The notes: generated by a model from the letters alone, not told the origin. A stretch of DNA of 37,577 nt from Symbiodinium natans (GCA_905221605.1 CAJNDS010001062.1:1-37577), one strand, 5' to 3'; positions 10,492 to 20,045 are shown, counted from the stretch's first letter. Made by a program: numbers and translations.

Positions 10492-10723
10492 AAGGTTTAG
10501 GGTTCACGATTCGGGTTGCAAGCTTCAAAGATCACGGATCTTGGGCTACGTTGGGTGCAGCCGCTTGTGTTGGAACAGGGTGCCTCGGACGTCCTACTCC
10601 CAAACGGGCCAAAATCCCAAAACCTTTGCAAACAAAGCCTTGAATGCCGGAAGAAGCAGTCAAGCCATCAAGGCCACCACAACCGCCTCTAAACCTGAAG
10701 TTCCAAGAATAACCCCAAACCAC

Positions 10724-10806
10724 GAAACCCTAAGCCCTAAACCCTAAACCCTACAACCTCAACCACAAACCCTAAGCCCTAAACCCTAAACCCTAAACCC
10801 TAAAGC
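10724..10806 (-). repeat. CCCTAAA array
   Basis: About ten units with an interrupting CCTACAACCTCAACCACA segment. Confidence 0.9.
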
Positions 10807-10910
10807 CTGAGCTTCAAGACTCCCACGAAGCAAGCTTGCCTAACCGCAAGCCTCGTTTGCTTTGCCCGGGCTCCTGGCTGGCTTCGCCAGACACCGACCT
10901 TGGATCCGAG

Positions 10911-11029
10911 GGTTTAGGGTTTAGGGTTTAGGGTCTAGGGTCTAGGGTCTGTTTAGGGTTTAGGGTTTAGGGTTTAGGGGTTAGGGGTTAGGGTTTAGGG
11001 TTTAGGGTTTAGGGTTTAGGGTTTAGGGG
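10911..11029 (+). repeat. TTTAGGG array
   Basis: About 16 units including three TCTAGGG variants. The next 600 bp has no array: it is unrecognised sequence with an inverted repeat at 11,322-11,383. Confidence 0.9.
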
Positions 11030-11321
11030 TCCCTTGATATGGGTGCTTCCGATACTAGGGGCACCTAACTTCTTTGTCCTTATAAAAAGAGAACCTGGCT
11101 ACTTCTAATCGGGTTGCTACTATTGGGCTTTCTCTCTGGGCATGCCATGGGGCTGAGTATGCCATTTTCTGTGAGGTTAGGCGTGGTTCCATAGTAATGG
11201 CTTTCATCCTAGAGGTCTTCCTATGGGTCTTTCGGTGGATTGAAGGCTGAGGTATGGGTTGCTATGGTGTGGGTGCTACGAGATGGTGCATGATTCGAAA
11301 ATGGACATGGTATCTGCTAGC

Positions 11322-11383
11322 TATATAAGGGGTTCCCATTTCAGGGCCCATATGGGGGATTTCCGCAAGGGACCCCTTATAAA
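11322..11383. repeat. short inverted repeat
   Basis: TATAAGGGGTTCCC on the left pairs with GGGACCCCTTATA on the right with one base bulged. Confidence 0.5.
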
Positions 11384-11628
11384 CCCCCAACCCTAGAATG
11401 GAAATGGTCTTCTGAAAAACTTTATCTATAATGGGAATCATGGAACCAATATCAGGTTTAGGTTTCTCGGGTTCGGGCAGTGGTTCTGGTGTTGCCTCTT
11501 CATCAACAAACGTTGTGTAAAATTCTTGGGAAGCCCTGCAATCTGCAGGTTGCGGGCCCCCTCCCCCCACCAAGGTATACATGGCCACGCGCCCCCACGA
11601 CCACAAGGGTACCCTGAACCCTACATGG

Positions 11629-11690
11629 CCTAAACCCTAAACCCTAAACCCTAAACCCTAAACCCTAAACCCTCAACCCTCAACCCTCAA
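11629..11690 (-). repeat. CCCTAAA array
   Basis: About nine units, the last being CCCTCAA variants. Confidence 0.9.
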
Positions 11691-11970
11691 GCCCAAGGCC
11701 CTAAAACCCTCTCAACCCTGAAGCCCGAACACCCTGACCACCTGCAACCCTCAACTCTCAACTCTCGGGTTGCTCGGGTTTGTGGTAAAGCCCTGACCAC
11801 TAGTTAAACATGGTTTTTGTGTTGAGGGTTCAGAGGTTGCAGTATTTGGGGTGCTCGGGCACCTACTTTGGGGTTTGGGGTTTAGGGTTTAGGGCTGAGG
11901 GGCTTTGGGGCTTTTAGTTTGCGGTGTGGGCTTGAGCTGCTCACACAGGAGCGTTGACAGCGTGCACACT

Positions 11971-12025
11971 CTAAACCCGAAACCCTAAACCCTAAACCCT
12001 AAACCCTAAACCCAAACCCTAAACC
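11971..12025 (-). repeat. CCCTAAA array
   Basis: About seven units. The interval 11,700-11,970 holds degenerate C-rich then G-rich patches. Confidence 0.85.
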
Positions 12026-12117
12026 CCTTCACGTCTACGAATACCAAGTTTCTCCTGCAGGAAACTGACATGTCAACAAGCTGCGGCCATGAGCTCCTTG
12101 CACCCGAAAAATCTACC

Positions 12118-12232
12118 TTATATAAGCTTAGTTGCCCAATACGCTGGCCCAAAAAAGATTAAACTTTTCTTTTAGTAGGGGTTTAGTATACCCAAAAAGT
12201 TTAAAGTTCACTTATTGGGCTCCTAAGTAAGG
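12118..12232. repeat. imperfect inverted repeat
   Basis: CTTAGTTGCCCAATA on the left is complementary, with mismatches, to TTATTGGGCTCCTAAG on the right. An inner AAACTTTT/AAAAAGTTT pair extends the hairpin. Confidence 0.45.
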
Positions 12233-12244
12233 CCCTTAATGATT

Positions 12245-12312
12245 AGAATGGGGTTTTGGGGGATATTCTAGTATATTGGTAAGGGGACAAGAAGGGAATA
12301 TTATTAGTAAAT
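12245..12312 (+). repeat. AT-rich dispersed element copy
   Basis: Carries TTGGGGGATATTCTAGTATA then AAGGGGACAAGAAGGGAATA. It matches the copy at 25,243-25,300 beyond the shared core. Confidence 0.65.
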
Positions 12313-12519
12313 ATTCCAACCACTACATCATACCCTAAAAGCCCAGAAGGCACCTTCTGAATTCAGGCACCGGCGTTTGGAAAGCAGAGATGCCATCCAC
12401 GGAGGATTGGGAGCCCTGGCAGGTTCGTTGCAGCCAGAACAACTAGCATGCTCAGTAAGCTAGGATTAAAACGGGTACCCGTTTTTGCTTAAAGGGGTTG
12501 AGAAGGGAGCCTTAACCCG

Positions 12520-12543
12520 CCCCCCCCCCCCCCCCCCCCCCCC
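12520..12543 (+). repeat. poly-C tract (24)
   Basis: Uninterrupted C run. Long proline- or glycine-rich frames across it are artefacts of the homopolymer. Confidence 0.9.
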
Positions 12544-12681
12544 AGAGGGAATAAGGGCACTACCGGGCATCCTAGACCAGCATTTGCGTAAGGTTTCGGG
12601 TTTTGGGTTTCACGTTCTTGGGTATGTGCGCATGGCCATCGTCTCCAAAAGCAGAACATGTTCAATACCAAGATCATCAGC

Positions 12682-12736
12682 ACCCCCTCCCCCCCGCCCC
12701 CCCGCCCCCCCCCCCCCCCCCCCAAAAAAAAAAAAA
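12682..12736 (+). repeat. C-rich tract ending in poly-A
   Basis: About 40 bases of C with two interrupting G, followed directly by 13 A. Repeat arrays resume at 12,852. Confidence 0.9.
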
Positions 12737-12851
12737 CAAAGGCACGAACGAACGCAAGCGGCCCAATCGGAAAGCGCGAGTTCACGAGGCCCCGTGGGTC
12801 GTCTGGGCCCCATAGCCACGGTACCGAGGATGGGGACCAAGGAGGTGCACA

Positions 12852-12902
12852 GTTTAGGGTTTAGGGTTTAGGGTTTAGGGTTTAGGGTTTAGGGTTTAGG
12901 GT
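12852..12902 (+). repeat. TTTAGGG array, perfect
   Basis: About seven perfect units. Confidence 0.95.
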
Positions 12903-13252
12903 CCTTGGGCAAAGAAGCATTTGCCCAAAGCAGGCGCAGCAAATCGACCTACTTCTCAAGCGGCCACCCACCCCCCGCGCAAGACCCCGAATCTCAAATG
13001 CACAAAAACCCTAACCCTAAAAGCTGGAGGCTCTGAACCCCCCACCCCCCAAACCCCATAACCAACGCCCAAAGCATGTACCCCAAACTCTCCTAAGCTC
13101 CCCCAAAACCCTAAACCCCGGACAAGCGCCTGAAACAAATCAAGATCTAGACATACTTAGGGTTTAGGGTTTGGGTCTTAGGAAATTAGGAACCTAATTT
13201 TTCTTGAAGGGACTTGGCGGGGAAGCGAATTCCCCGATTCCCTACCACTACC

Positions 13253-13393
13253 AGGGTTTAGGGTTTGGGGCTTAGGGTTTAGGGTTTGGGGTTTAGGGTT
13301 CAGGGATTATTGTTTGGGACCTGCGGGCCTTGGGGTAAACCCTAAACCCTAAACCCTAAACCCTAAACCCTAAACCCTAAACCCTAAACCCTA
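13253..13393. repeat. head-to-head opposed arrays
   Basis: G-rich units at 13,253-13,306 and nearly perfect CCCTAAA units at 13,335-13,393 lie 28 bp apart, forming a large inverted repeat. Confidence 0.85.
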
Positions 13394-13493
13394 GGCACAA
13401 AGGGTCAAAGCGAAACGATGCCCCTCAAGGCACAGCAGGGGCCCACCCGGATCCGATCTTGGAGGTGGTTGTAGTAAGTGCCTGACACGGGCT

Positions 13494-13569
13494 TAGGGTT
13501 TAGGGTTTAGGGTTGAGGGTTGAGGGTTTAGGGTTTAGGGTTGAGGGTTGAGGGTTGAGGGTTGAGGGT
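13494..13569 (+). repeat. TTTAGGG / TTGAGGG array
   Basis: Two sub-blocks of TTGAGGG units within TTTAGGG units show local duplication of a variant. Confidence 0.9.
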
Positions 13570-14690
13570 TCGACGACTACCTTTCGGAAGCAGGAACTAA
13601 GTAGAACTTCTTGCTGGGGGCCATTGGGGGCGTCCACTCGCCCCGCGACCCCACAAGCCAGAAAACAAAGCAATCCCAAACCCTAAACCCAACCCCTAAA
13701 CCTTACTCTCAAACAATAAGACTGCGGTCTGTACGCATGTTGGACTGCCAGCTCCTTTTCCCACATTCCAACGTGTCTGTCACAAAGTACTGATTAACAT
13801 TGAACTAGTTTCAGTTAGCCCTATCGTTCAAGGCAATCAATTACCTCCAGGTATAATGATGCCTTGCTACTGTTGAGGGCGGTGCGAAAACACGGCATGC
13901 TAGATCGCAACCCTGTTTGCTCTTTTGCCGCAAGGTTGATCCATGGAGTATCATGGGGCAGCACATCGGAGATCGGACACGTTCGCTCAGAGCTGGTATC
14001 TAGGCGAAGTGTCACCAAACCAGGTGCCCGCTCCTCTTCTAGCAGTAACTCTTCGGGTTACTAGTCCAAGCACTTCGTCAGCCTTGGACTTGACACAGCA
14101 GTAAGGCTCAAATGTAGAGAGTTCGCAACTGGAGGCAAGGCCATATTGTGCTTGGGAAGAGGGGGCACCATCTTCAGTTCCACTCTGCATTCCGTCGAAT
14201 CCTCCGGGGAATCCTGGGGTCTTGGGTCAAACTTTGCGGATTGGCATGCTCCGCTTCGGAAGCATCAAAGCACAGTAATTCTAACATGATCTGCAAATCC
14301 AATGCAGTCTTGACATTCGTGGTTTCACTGACTGCTGATCTGCTTTGTGTGTCACATGTGTTACTGCATGCTGACACACTTTCTTTAGTCCAAACTTTGG
14401 TTGACGGATCTTCGTCAAACCATGTCAAACCTCAATCTTTGAATACTGAGTGGCAATTTTCACACACTCCAATCTCTCCTCTGTTCGTAATTGTCCACGT
14501 ATCTACGTTGATACAGATTTACATTTACGCGTTCGGCAGCCTAGTTTAGCGTCCAAAGTCAAGGGTGCCCGCCTTCCACGCCCACAAGGCCCTCCGCGTT
14601 GCTGGCCAGACTGCTCGCAGTGATGATGCTCCGCTTCTCACGCACGGCCTGCGAAACTACACCCTTAGATTTTAAGGTTTAGCTTTTAGG
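13570..14690 (-). other. array-free island with possible minus-strand coding remnant
   Basis: The longest stretch in this part without any array and with more balanced base composition. On the minus strand one frame is open across much of about 13,815-14,290 but is broken by tandem stops (TAG TAA) near 14,055. Shorter open frames occur on both strands (plus strand 14,148-14,549, 133 codons from a non-ATG start). I recognise no domain. It could be decayed coding or retroelement sequence, or simply unique DNA. Confidence 0.3.
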
Positions 14691-14937
14691 GTTTAGGGCT
14701 AGTTTAGGCTTTAGGGGTCCTTCAGGGGTCCTAATCATAGGGGGGTTTTGAGGCTCACAGAACAGACACTACAAGGTGTTTGGGCCAAAGGGCTGAGGCT
14801 GAGGGTTTCCCAACAGCCCCCGAAGCCCTACACCCGAAGACTGAGAGACAAGGGGTAGTCTCCAGGGGTCCTGGAACAGACTCTGAGCCCCCTGTCTGCA
14901 TCAGCTCCTATACCCCAAAGCCTCATTGGGGGTGGGT

Positions 14938-15064
14938 AAGGGTTTAGGGTTTAGGGTTTAGGGTTTAGGGTTTGGGGTTTGGGGTTTAGGGTTTAGGGTT
15001 TAGGGTTTAGGGTTTAGGGCTTAGGGGTTAGGGCTTAGGGGTTTGGGGTTAGGGTTTAGGGCTG
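14938..15064 (+). repeat. TTTAGGG array
   Basis: About 17 units; the first half is clean, the second has TTTGGGG and CTTAGGGG variants. Confidence 0.9.
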
Positions 15065-15194
15065 GGGTGGTGGGTTGTTGGACGTTAACTAAGCCATTCT
15101 TCTCTTCTCGCCTCCTTCTCCTGGCCCGGGTCCAGGGAGTCCCGAGAGAATCTCGCAGAGAGTCCCGCGGAGTATCCCTGGAACCAATAAAGTA

Positions 15195-15254
15195 AACCTA
15201 AACCCTAAACCCTAAACCCTAAACCCTAAACCCTAAACCCTGAACCCTAAAACC
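15195..15254 (-). repeat. CCCTAAA array
   Basis: About eight units. A shorter C-rich patch follows at 15,420-15,470. Confidence 0.9.
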
Positions 15255-15570
15255 CCCAAGCCTTTGCACCCCAAACGAAGGCTGAACCTAATCCGTGAGC
15301 CCCATGCTCCCCCACCCCACATAACCCTTTTTTTTATCCTTAAACCCAGCAAGTTTTAAACGTAGGACCCTCTTCAACCCAGCAAGTTTCGGTCATGACA
15401 TGGCCCTTCCTCAGGGGCCAAACCCAAAACCCAAAACCCTAAACCCTAAACCCTACACCCTGAATCCTACTTAAGCAAACCCTCCAAACTGCAACCCCAC
15501 ACCAAACCTTCTGAGGCCGAGGCCATCACAGCCGACTGCCCAGCAAGACCCAGACCTCGCCCCTGTTTAG

Positions 15571-15651
15571 GGCTTCATGAGGGTTTAGGTAGGGCTTAAG
15601 GTTTAGGGTTTAGGGTTTAGGGCTTAGGGCTTAGGGTTTAGGGCTTAGGGT
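15571..15651 (+). repeat. TTTAGGG / CTTAGGG array
   Basis: About ten units, half of them CTTAGGG. Unrecognised DNA follows to the poly-G at 15,838. Confidence 0.85.
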
Positions 15652-15837
15652 TTGCAAGCCTTAGTGCTTATAGGGCTTAGAAGGCTCAGGACTTTAGGGG
15701 ATTCATCATGCTTCGAGCTTCAAGGACTGACAGAGGGCTTCTAGGTCTCAGAGGGCTCCAGTAGCTTAAGGCGTTTATCCTGGCTTGGGGTTTGGGGTTT
15801 TCTAGGCCTGGGGTGCAGGTTAGGGCGGTTTAAGGGC

Positions 15838-15857
15838 GGGGGGGGGGGGGGGGGGGG
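15838..15857 (+). repeat. poly-G tract (20)
   Basis: Uninterrupted G run, equivalent to the poly-C tracts on the other strand. Confidence 0.9.
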
Positions 15858-16028
15858 AGACCTAAGACGGAGCCGTTGCTTCCCGAAGCCCAAGTAAGAG
15901 AGCCCCACATGTAAATTTCAATGGCATTCGGGGCATTCCGGATTTTGGGGTTTTTCGAAAGTTGAGAATGCAGCAAAGGCTTGTCTACGAGAGCTTTGAG
16001 ACCTGAGACCTTTTGACTCCAGACCCAG

Positions 16029-16083
16029 GGGTTTAGGGTTTAGGGTTTAGGGTTTAGGGTTTAGGGTTTAGGGTTTAGGGCTT
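16029..16083 (+). repeat. TTTAGGG array, perfect
   Basis: About seven perfect units, facing the opposite array at 16,213-16,262. Confidence 0.95.
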
Positions 16084-16212
16084 ACCCCCAAACCCTAAAC
16101 CCTGACAGGCTGGGCTTGGGGGCTTCGGGGTCGCAAGGTTAAGCAAGCAATGACCACGCCCCCCACATCGACCACGGGTCTCGAAGGCCCGCAGGGTGCT
16201 TAAAGCACATGT

Positions 16213-16262
16213 TCCCTAAACCCTAAACCCTAAACCCTAAACCCTAAACCCTAAACCCTAAT
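16213..16262 (-). repeat. CCCTAAA array, perfect
   Basis: About seven perfect units. It would pair with 16,029-16,083 across a 130-bp GC-rich spacer. Confidence 0.95.
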
Positions 16263-16292
16263 AGCTCAACTTCGTATGAGTCCAAAAAGTCT

Positions 16293-16559
16293 CTAAGAGC
16301 CATCAAAGCCCCCTGAAGTCCCAGAAGCCCCCCCAGAAGCCTCATAAACCCTACGACAGGAACAGAAAGCCGCATGCATGCCACGGTATGCCTGGTACTG
16401 GACCAGCTGCGTGTCGTAGACCCTTCCCAGAGGAGGCAACGCCTGGTTACTTTTCCAACAATGGCGGGGATTCACTGGGCTACGATTTGTAAGCCTCGAC
16501 TTCATAAGCCCTGCTGCTAGTTCAGCATTGGTCAGAAGACTCTGCTTTACAAGATTCAA
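16293..16559 (-). CDS. candidate coding block of unknown function
   Basis: An 88-codon minus-strand open frame, one of the longest in the left part not caused by homopolymers. Composition is protein-like (for example NAELAAGLMKSRLTNRSP and RVYDTQLVQYQAYRGMHAAF). No motif is recognised. It lies between two telomere-like arrays and could be a longer exon of the hypothetical minus-strand split gene, or chance. Confidence 0.2.
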   Translation of the reverse strand: MNLVKQSLLTNAELAAGLMKSRLTNRSPVNPRHCWKSNQALPPLGRVYDTQLVQYQAYRGMHAAFCSCRRVYEASGGASGTSGGFDGS

Positions 16560-16639
16560 AACCCTGAGGCCCGCGAAGCCTCAAACCTGGGATCCTACAT
16601 GACCTCCCACCCACAGCACGCCCTACCCAGTTGAGGATC

Positions 16640-16740
16640 CTATGAGAAACCCTATAAGCCCTAAGCCCTAGAAGCCTCTAAGCCCTAAACCCTAAGCCTA
16701 TAGGCCCCAAACCCTAAGCCCCAAACCCTAAACCCTGAAC
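16640..16740 (-). repeat. degenerate CCCTAAA/CCCTAAG array
   Basis: C-rich units mixed with CCCTAAG and CCCCAAA. The following 1.2 kb (16,741-17,954) has no clean array and is mostly unrecognised, apart from scattered degenerate C-rich patches. Confidence 0.75.
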
Positions 16741-17954
16741 CCCTTAAACCGGGCTAAGCCACCAACCCTTTGTTCCCTGCCCTCGCCCCTCGCACGCCCG
16801 GGCGCCTTGGGAAGTTCCTGCTTCTGCAGATCCTGCAGCGCCCTGGCTCTAAACTGCAGGGTCGTGTTTACATCTATGACTTAGGGGTTCAGCAGGCTGA
16901 GGGTTGAAATCCAGAATTTAGGGGTTCAGGGGATCTATGGGTTCAGGAGGGCTTCTCCCATGCTCCGAAGTTAACTTAGGTTGATCGGAGCAAACTGAAG
17001 GCCAAATTCTCAGTCTCGAGGCCTACGCCCTGCAACCGGCACCCTCGAATACATCTCCCTCTTCAACTGAAGCCCTGCACTCTGGCGCCCCCTGAGCCCT
17101 AAACCCTAAACCCCTCTAAACCCCCAAAAGCCAGCGGCAAAATCCGGCCACGGAGTTTTGCGTAGGATTTCGGGCTTCTGGATTACCAGGGTTTGGGGCT
17201 CCCTGAATCTCTGACATTTCAAGCCCTCGAGACCGTGTTTCGCCCCCCAAAACAAATCCTAACCATGAGCGCTGAAACCGAGGCAGGCTGGCGGTCGCTG
17301 CGTGCCGATGCCTAGGGTTGCGGGGGGGGCTTCAGGGTTTTGTTGGGGCTTTTAGGGTTCTCCAAGCCGGGCATCCACCTCAACCAAGCCCTACAACCCT
17401 CAGCCCTAAACCTGCCACTCCCACCCCCAAAATAGGTTTGGGTTATTTAGGGTTTATAGTGCGGGTTCGGCAGAGGCTTTCATTGGGGTTTAGGGGCTAT
17501 CTTTCCTAAACCACCCCAACCCTTTTTTCGGAACAGTACGTGGGGGAGGGGGCGGAGTTGAGTTTTATACTCATCATGACATTGCAAGTTCAGCCCAAAA
17601 CCTCAAACCCTAAAAGGCTTACTCACGCCTGTAAATACCCTCAACTTAGAAGTGCCTGCGGAACATCTAAGTCTTACAAAAACACTCTGAACCCGGGCCT
17701 AGTTCATTACACCGAGTATTTTGGATAGCTTAAACTGTCAGCCAAAAGAGGACTCTGACCCAGCAGAGCCATTAAGGCTGCTGGCTCCTATATCAAGTCC
17801 ATGTTGTGTCCCTTGAAGACCAAACCCCAACCCCTAAGCCCAAACCCGAGCCGCCCTAACCCCGCAAATTCCAAAAAGCAAACCCAAGCCCTAAACACAT
17901 AACCCCGAAACCCCAAAACTCTACATCCCAAAGCCAGTACGTTCATGGAGTTTC

Positions 17955-18034
17955 GGGTTCAGGGTGTAGGGTTAGGGTTTAGGGGTTCAGGGTGTAGGTT
18001 TAGGGTTTAGGGGTTCAGGGTGTAGGGTTAGGGT
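17955..18034 (+). repeat. higher-order G-rich repeat
   Basis: A 30-35 bp unit (TTTAGGGGTTCAGGGTGTAGG and flank) is repeated about 2.5 times, so this is a secondary tandem built from telomere variants. Confidence 0.8.
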
Positions 18035-18324
18035 GAGTCCCCTCTGTTTCTTGGCGGACATAGGTCCCCACGGCTCTGCTTCGGCAGCGCCAGCGTGCCA
18101 ATGGCCTGCTTTGCAGCCCCTACCGACTAAGACCTAAAAGTAGATTTGAATTTGGGGTGTCGGATTTCGGGCGATGCTCAGCCTTGACTTGACTATCTTT
18201 TTGACATGTCTTTGTGCTGCAAGTGGTTTGTCGATGATCGTAGTGAGTGTGAATGGGATGGGTTGCAGCAAATCAGACACGTCATGAGTGACGGGTATGC
18301 AAGGATTTTTGTCACGCGCATGAC

Positions 18325-18380
18325 GTGGATGAGAATTCCAGGTGCATGCAGTTCCCTGGTCCGTGGATCAGTGGATCCAC
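18325..18380 (-). CDS. candidate exon (R) of minus-strand split gene
   Basis: 56 nt: 18 in-frame codons plus 2 nt. On the minus strand it directly follows CCCTAAACCCAG and is followed by GTCATG. It begins in phase 0, matching candidate exon Q. The translation starts VDPLIHGPGNCMHLEF. The 62-nt intron before it is the strongest in the window. No homologue recognised; the donor choice is uncertain. Confidence 0.35.
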
Positions 18381-18442
18381 CTGGGTTTAGGGTTTAGGGT
18401 TTAGGGTTTAGGGTTTGATGCTGTGAAAATACTGCAACTTAC
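18381..18442 (-). other. candidate 62-nt intron made of telomere-like repeat
   Basis: Read on the minus strand it begins GTAAGTTGCAG and ends CCCTAAACCCAG, with four CCCTAAA units filling the 3' half. GTAAGT is a consensus donor, the end is AG, and the flanking blocks join in phase 0. If real, the telomere unit supplies the 3' pyrimidine/branch region of a spliceosomal intron. Confidence 0.4.
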
Positions 18443-18516
18443 CATACCTTTAGCCGCTAGCCACGGTGCTTGCATGTGTACCTCCACACCGGTCATGCCG
18501 ACAAAGCTGACACGCC
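18443..18516 (-). CDS. candidate exon (Q) of minus-strand split gene
   Basis: 74 nt: 2 nt plus 24 codons. The acceptor is TTTAAGCAAAG|GG and the donor ATG|GTAAGT. The reading RVSFVGMTGVEVHMQAPW looks protein-like. Entry phase matches the 1 nt left by candidate exon M. No domain recognised. Confidence 0.4.
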
Positions 18517-18574
18517 CTTTGCTTAAAAGCAGTGATGCGACGTCACAATCAGTCGCGCGCACCACTTGCAAAGA

Positions 18575-18691
18575 GCCCTAAACCCTAAACCCTCAACCCT
18601 AAGCCCTAAGCCCTAAGCCCTAAGCCCTGAGCCCTGAGCCCTGAGCCCTGAGCCCTGAGCCCTGAGCCCTGAGCCCTGAGCCCTGAGCCCT
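18575..18691 (-). repeat. CCCTAAA array grading into CCCTAAG and CCCTGAG
   Basis: The unit changes stepwise from CCCTAAA to CCCTAAG (about four copies) to CCCTGAG (about ten copies). Each variant is homogenised in a block, which indicates local duplication rather than telomerase addition. Confidence 0.95.
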
Positions 18692-18960
18692 GTGCCTGTG
18701 GTGGAGACACCTCCACCTTCGGGCGGGTTGGCTTCGAGTGGAGCCTCAGCAGTACTGGCGGCCCACAAACTTGTCTACCGGTGGTTGAAGGGTTTAAGGC
18801 CCTGAGACGCTTCTTAAACCTTGAAGCCGGAAGCCCTAAACCACTTAAAAGAACGCAAGCCCGGACACTTGAACTCTGAAGCCCTCAACTCTGAATCTCT
18901 CAAGCCGGAGATTCCCTGAGAGGCGTGCACTGGAAGTGCCGACACATCAGTTTGCGCGAC

Positions 18961-19036
18961 CTGGTGGCAGGTTGGGGGTGTCAACATGGAGACGAACAGC
19001 GCAGTTGCGCGGCTTCTTCGCGGAAGCCTGCGCCAC
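18961..19036 (-). CDS. candidate exon (M) of minus-strand split gene
   Basis: 76 nt: 25 codons plus 1 nt. Acceptor TAGGCTCAG|G, donor CCAG|GTCGCG. The reading (KKPRNCAVRLHVDTPNLPP at its end) is in phase 0 with candidate exon N. A competing plus-strand open frame of about 45 codons overlaps it, so the strand is not certain. Confidence 0.3.
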
Positions 19037-19255
19037 CTGAGCCTACCTCTACAGCGGCCATCAACCACCCTGCTTAAGCCGATTCCTCCCAAGATAAGGC
19101 TCGCTGATGAGATTTGAAGCAGCTCGATGACGCCAGGGGTGTCACGGCATAGTATGTCTAGGTGGGCATCTTACGCCCTCTCCGGAGAATGCTGGAGACT
19201 ACGAAGCCCCAACAAAACGGTTCCCAACATCTCAGGAGGAATGGACCTTAAGCCT

Positions 19256-19341
19256 TATAAACCCTAAACCCTAAACCCTAAACCCTAAACCCTAAACCCT
19301 AAACCCTAAACCCTAAACCCTAAACCCTAAACCCTAAACCC
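19256..19341 (-). repeat. CCCTAAA array, perfect
   Basis: About 12 perfect units lying inside the candidate intron between exons N and M; the sense strand there is TTTAGGG. Confidence 0.95.
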
Positions 19342-19350
19342 CCTAGGAAC

Positions 19351-19413
19351 CTTCGCCAGCTTGCTGGTGGACGTCTTCACGATGTCCAGCAGCTCAATAC
19401 CAGGAGGGTTGAC
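19351..19413 (-). CDS. candidate exon (N) of minus-strand split gene
   Basis: 63 nt, exactly 21 codons. The acceptor is preceded by a T-rich tract (CTGCTTTTTTTGTCTTGAAG|G) and the donor is GCGAAG|GTTCC. The reading VNPPGIELLDIVKTSTSKLA looks like genuine protein. This is among the best-supported exons because it has tract, acceptor, length and donor together. Function unknown. Confidence 0.4.
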
Positions 19414-19756
19414 CTTCAAGACAAAAAAAGCAGAAAACTTGAAAGGTTTAGGGCGTTCTAGGGGCCGTTTTGTCAGAATCCTAGGTTCTTTCCATATCTC
19501 AAATGCACAGGCAGTGGTTTTTGGAACGTGGCTGGCTTAAACCCTTAACCCTCTACCCTAAACCCACAACAGGGGCCCAAAGCTCTCAACGCTGTCGGCT
19601 TGTGAGAAGCAGCTGCAGTGATGTTCCTTGTTGCCCCCAAAAACCTGCTTTCGTTTGGTCGCGGGTCCCGACCCATATGGGGTAGATCCAAATGGTGGGG
19701 CCCATTTTGCGGGTCCACGTTCGAACCATGAATCCCTTATGGGATAGGGTATCGCC

Positions 19757-19805
19757 CCAAGCCCTAAGCCCTAAGCCCTAGGCCCTAAGCCCTAAACCCT
19801 AAACC
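19757..19805 (-). repeat. CCCTAAG/CCCTAAA array
   Basis: About seven units, mostly CCCTAAG. Confidence 0.85.
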
Positions 19806-19839
19806 GTAGCTCTAGGATTTAGGGCTTCTCCCGGCGCGC

Positions 19840-19898
19840 CTCCGTGCCGAACAAGAAGACCGACCTGGCATCGTGGGTCAGCTGGAAGACCTGGTGCA
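19840..19898 (-). CDS. candidate exon (P) of minus-strand split gene
   Basis: 59 nt: 2 nt plus 19 codons. Acceptor GGACTCAG|TG, donor of GC type (GAG|GCGCG), a class known in dinoflagellates. The reading HQVFQLTHDARSVFLFGTE follows exon L in phase. The plus strand is also open here. Confidence 0.3.
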
Positions 19899-19913
19899 CT
19901 GAGTCCAGTTAAG

Positions 19914-20045
19914 GTTTAGGGTTTAGGGTTTAGGGTTTAGGGTTTAGGGTTTAGGGTTTAGGGTTTAGGGTTTAGGGTTTAGGGTTTAGGGTTTAGGGTT
20001 TAGGGTTTAGGGTTTACGGTTTAGGGTTTACGGTTTAGGGTTTGG
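19914..20045 (+). repeat. TTTAGGG array, nearly perfect
   Basis: About 19 units with two TTTACGG variants; the longest clean array in this orientation. Confidence 0.95.

Noticed and set aside
12030-12115. Plus-strand exon after TTTCTCCTGCAG|G near 12,059
   Set aside because: The acceptor looks good, but the minus strand offers an equally open reading and no downstream partner was found, so neither is called.
12485-12871. Several open frames across the poly-C region on both strands
   Set aside because: They are long only because homopolymer C/G encodes proline or glycine without stops.
13393-13490. Exon-like block between arrays
   Set aside because: Both strands are open with plausible AG/GT borders; strand cannot be decided from sequence alone.
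19680-19755. tRNA-like GTTCGAACC motif near 19,728
   Set aside because: The bases around it do not form a T-arm stem, and no acceptor or anticodon stem can be placed.
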